Assembly (NCBI GenBank): GCA_947628685.1
Contig: CANRAT010000024.1
Location: 1-20,931, forward strand
Source of the DNA: an uncultured Bacilli bacterium
GTDB taxonomy: Bacteria > Bacillota_I > Bacilli_A > RF39 > UBA660
DNA length: 20,931 bases
Direction of reading: 5' to 3'
The notes beneath the pieces are model-generated. The model saw only the letters and a program-made list of their open reading frames with translations, was not told the DNA's origin and ran no database searches. This document shows positions 20,575-20,931 of the stretch, piece after piece (within the stretch, counting starts at the first letter, position 1; every line of letters begins with the position of its first letter). The translations under genes and the position numbers were made by a program.

Positions 20575-20931
20575 TTAATTTGCTAATTTATTAATTTCTT
20601 CTATCGATAAATTTGTTACTTTTGATATAACATCAGAACTTATATTCTCTTTAAGCATATTTCTTGCTATTTCTATAGTTTTATTTTGAGAACCATTTTC
20701 ATAACCTTGTTCTTTTGCATTATCTATTTTCTCTTCTAGTATCTCTTTTTCAAATAATCTATAATTGTATGCTCCCATTACATCATCATCACTATACTTC
20801 TCGATTCTCTTTACTATATCTTCCATATCTTTATCGCCCTCGCTTAATTTATTTGCTATATTCTTCTCTTCTATTCCAAATAGCCCTATAAACTTTGTTA
20901 TACTATCTAGTGCTTTTGCATCTTTAGTATA
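20575..20931 (-). CDS. Rpn/PD-(D/E)XK nuclease-family transposase-like protein, C-terminal part
   Basis: The reading frame is open to the right window edge, so only the last 118 residues are seen and the gene is partial. The visible part has a long charged helix (RLFEKEILEEKIDNAKEQGY) and a C-terminal motif IARNMLKENISSDVISKVTN followed by LSIEEINKL, the helix-turn-helix-like tail typical of Rpn-type recombination-promoting nucleases (PD-(D/E)XK family transposases, PDDEXK_2). The catalytic N-terminal domain, if present, lies outside the window. An internal ATG at 20824-20826 is not a convincing start, as no ribosome site precedes it. Whether the gene is intact cannot be judged. Confidence 0.7.
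   Translation of the reverse strand, partial: YTKDAKALDSITKFIGLFGIEEKNIANKLSEGDKDMEDIVKRIEKYSDDDVMGAYNYRLFEKEILEEKIDNAKEQGYENGSQNKTIEIARNMLKENISSDVISKVTNLSIEEINKLAN

Noticed and set aside
1..20931. Possible use of the Mycoplasma-type code (TGA as Trp) given the very low GC content
   Set aside because: Several genes end in TGA at natural ends (1564, 2048, 2744, 17170), tryptophans are TGG, and no gene needs TGA read-through.

Overview
The window is very AT-rich, uses TGA as a stop (for example at 1564, 2048, 2744 and 17170) and TGG for Trp, has Gram-positive-type Shine-Dalgarno sites and carries spoIIA-, lspA-, mraZ-, secG- and nrdDG-type genes. This points to a low-GC Bacillota lineage, plausibly gut-associated and anaerobic (class III ribonucleotide reductase, type III toxin-antitoxin of the CptN class, collagen-like surface protein). 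No rRNA is present, so the exact lineage cannot be read. Nearly every gene is on the minus strand; only an islet at about 15.09-16.89 kb is on the plus strand.

Layout in plus coordinates (minus operons read right to left). 1-0.8 kb: tRNA-Ser(GCU) followed by plsC. 0.9-2.03 kb: a two-gene spoIIA-like operon, STAS protein then sigma-F-like factor, with no spoIIAB between them, behind a sigma-H-type promoter and a perfect 0A box. 2.05-3.33 kb: three small unknown genes. 3.37-6.84 kb: an envelope-glycan operon (large polytopic protein, GT2 glycosyltransferase, GtrA flippase-like protein, GNAT acetyltransferase). 6.85-7.74 kb: a decayed IS605-type tnpB element that still carries its right-end RNA and hairpin. 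7.78-9.2 kb: rluD and lspA. 9.2-9.66 kb: an isolated mraZ. 9.66-12.75 kb: anaerobic ribonucleotide reductase operon in which the glycyl-radical domain is a separate 56-residue gene between nrdD and nrdG. 12.87-15 kb: an OmpR-type two-component system. 15.09-15.80 kb: a type III toxin-antitoxin locus of CptIN/ToxIN type with two antitoxin RNA repeats. 15.91-16.84 kb: collagen-like surface protein. 16.9-20.5 kb: secG, two M16 peptidase-family genes and deoD. 20.57 kb to the end: the C-terminal part of an Rpn/PD-(D/E)XK-type gene that runs off the window.

The three points most worth attention are: (1) a spoIIA operon missing the SpoIIAB kinase gene, whose SpoIIAA-like protein has also lost the serine that SpoIIAB phosphorylates; (2) a split class III ribonucleotide reductase with a stand-alone glycyl-radical subunit; (3) a compact type III toxin-antitoxin locus whose two RNA repeats differ by compensatory changes that support an H-type pseudoknot. 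All family assignments were made by eye from motifs; no database search was run.
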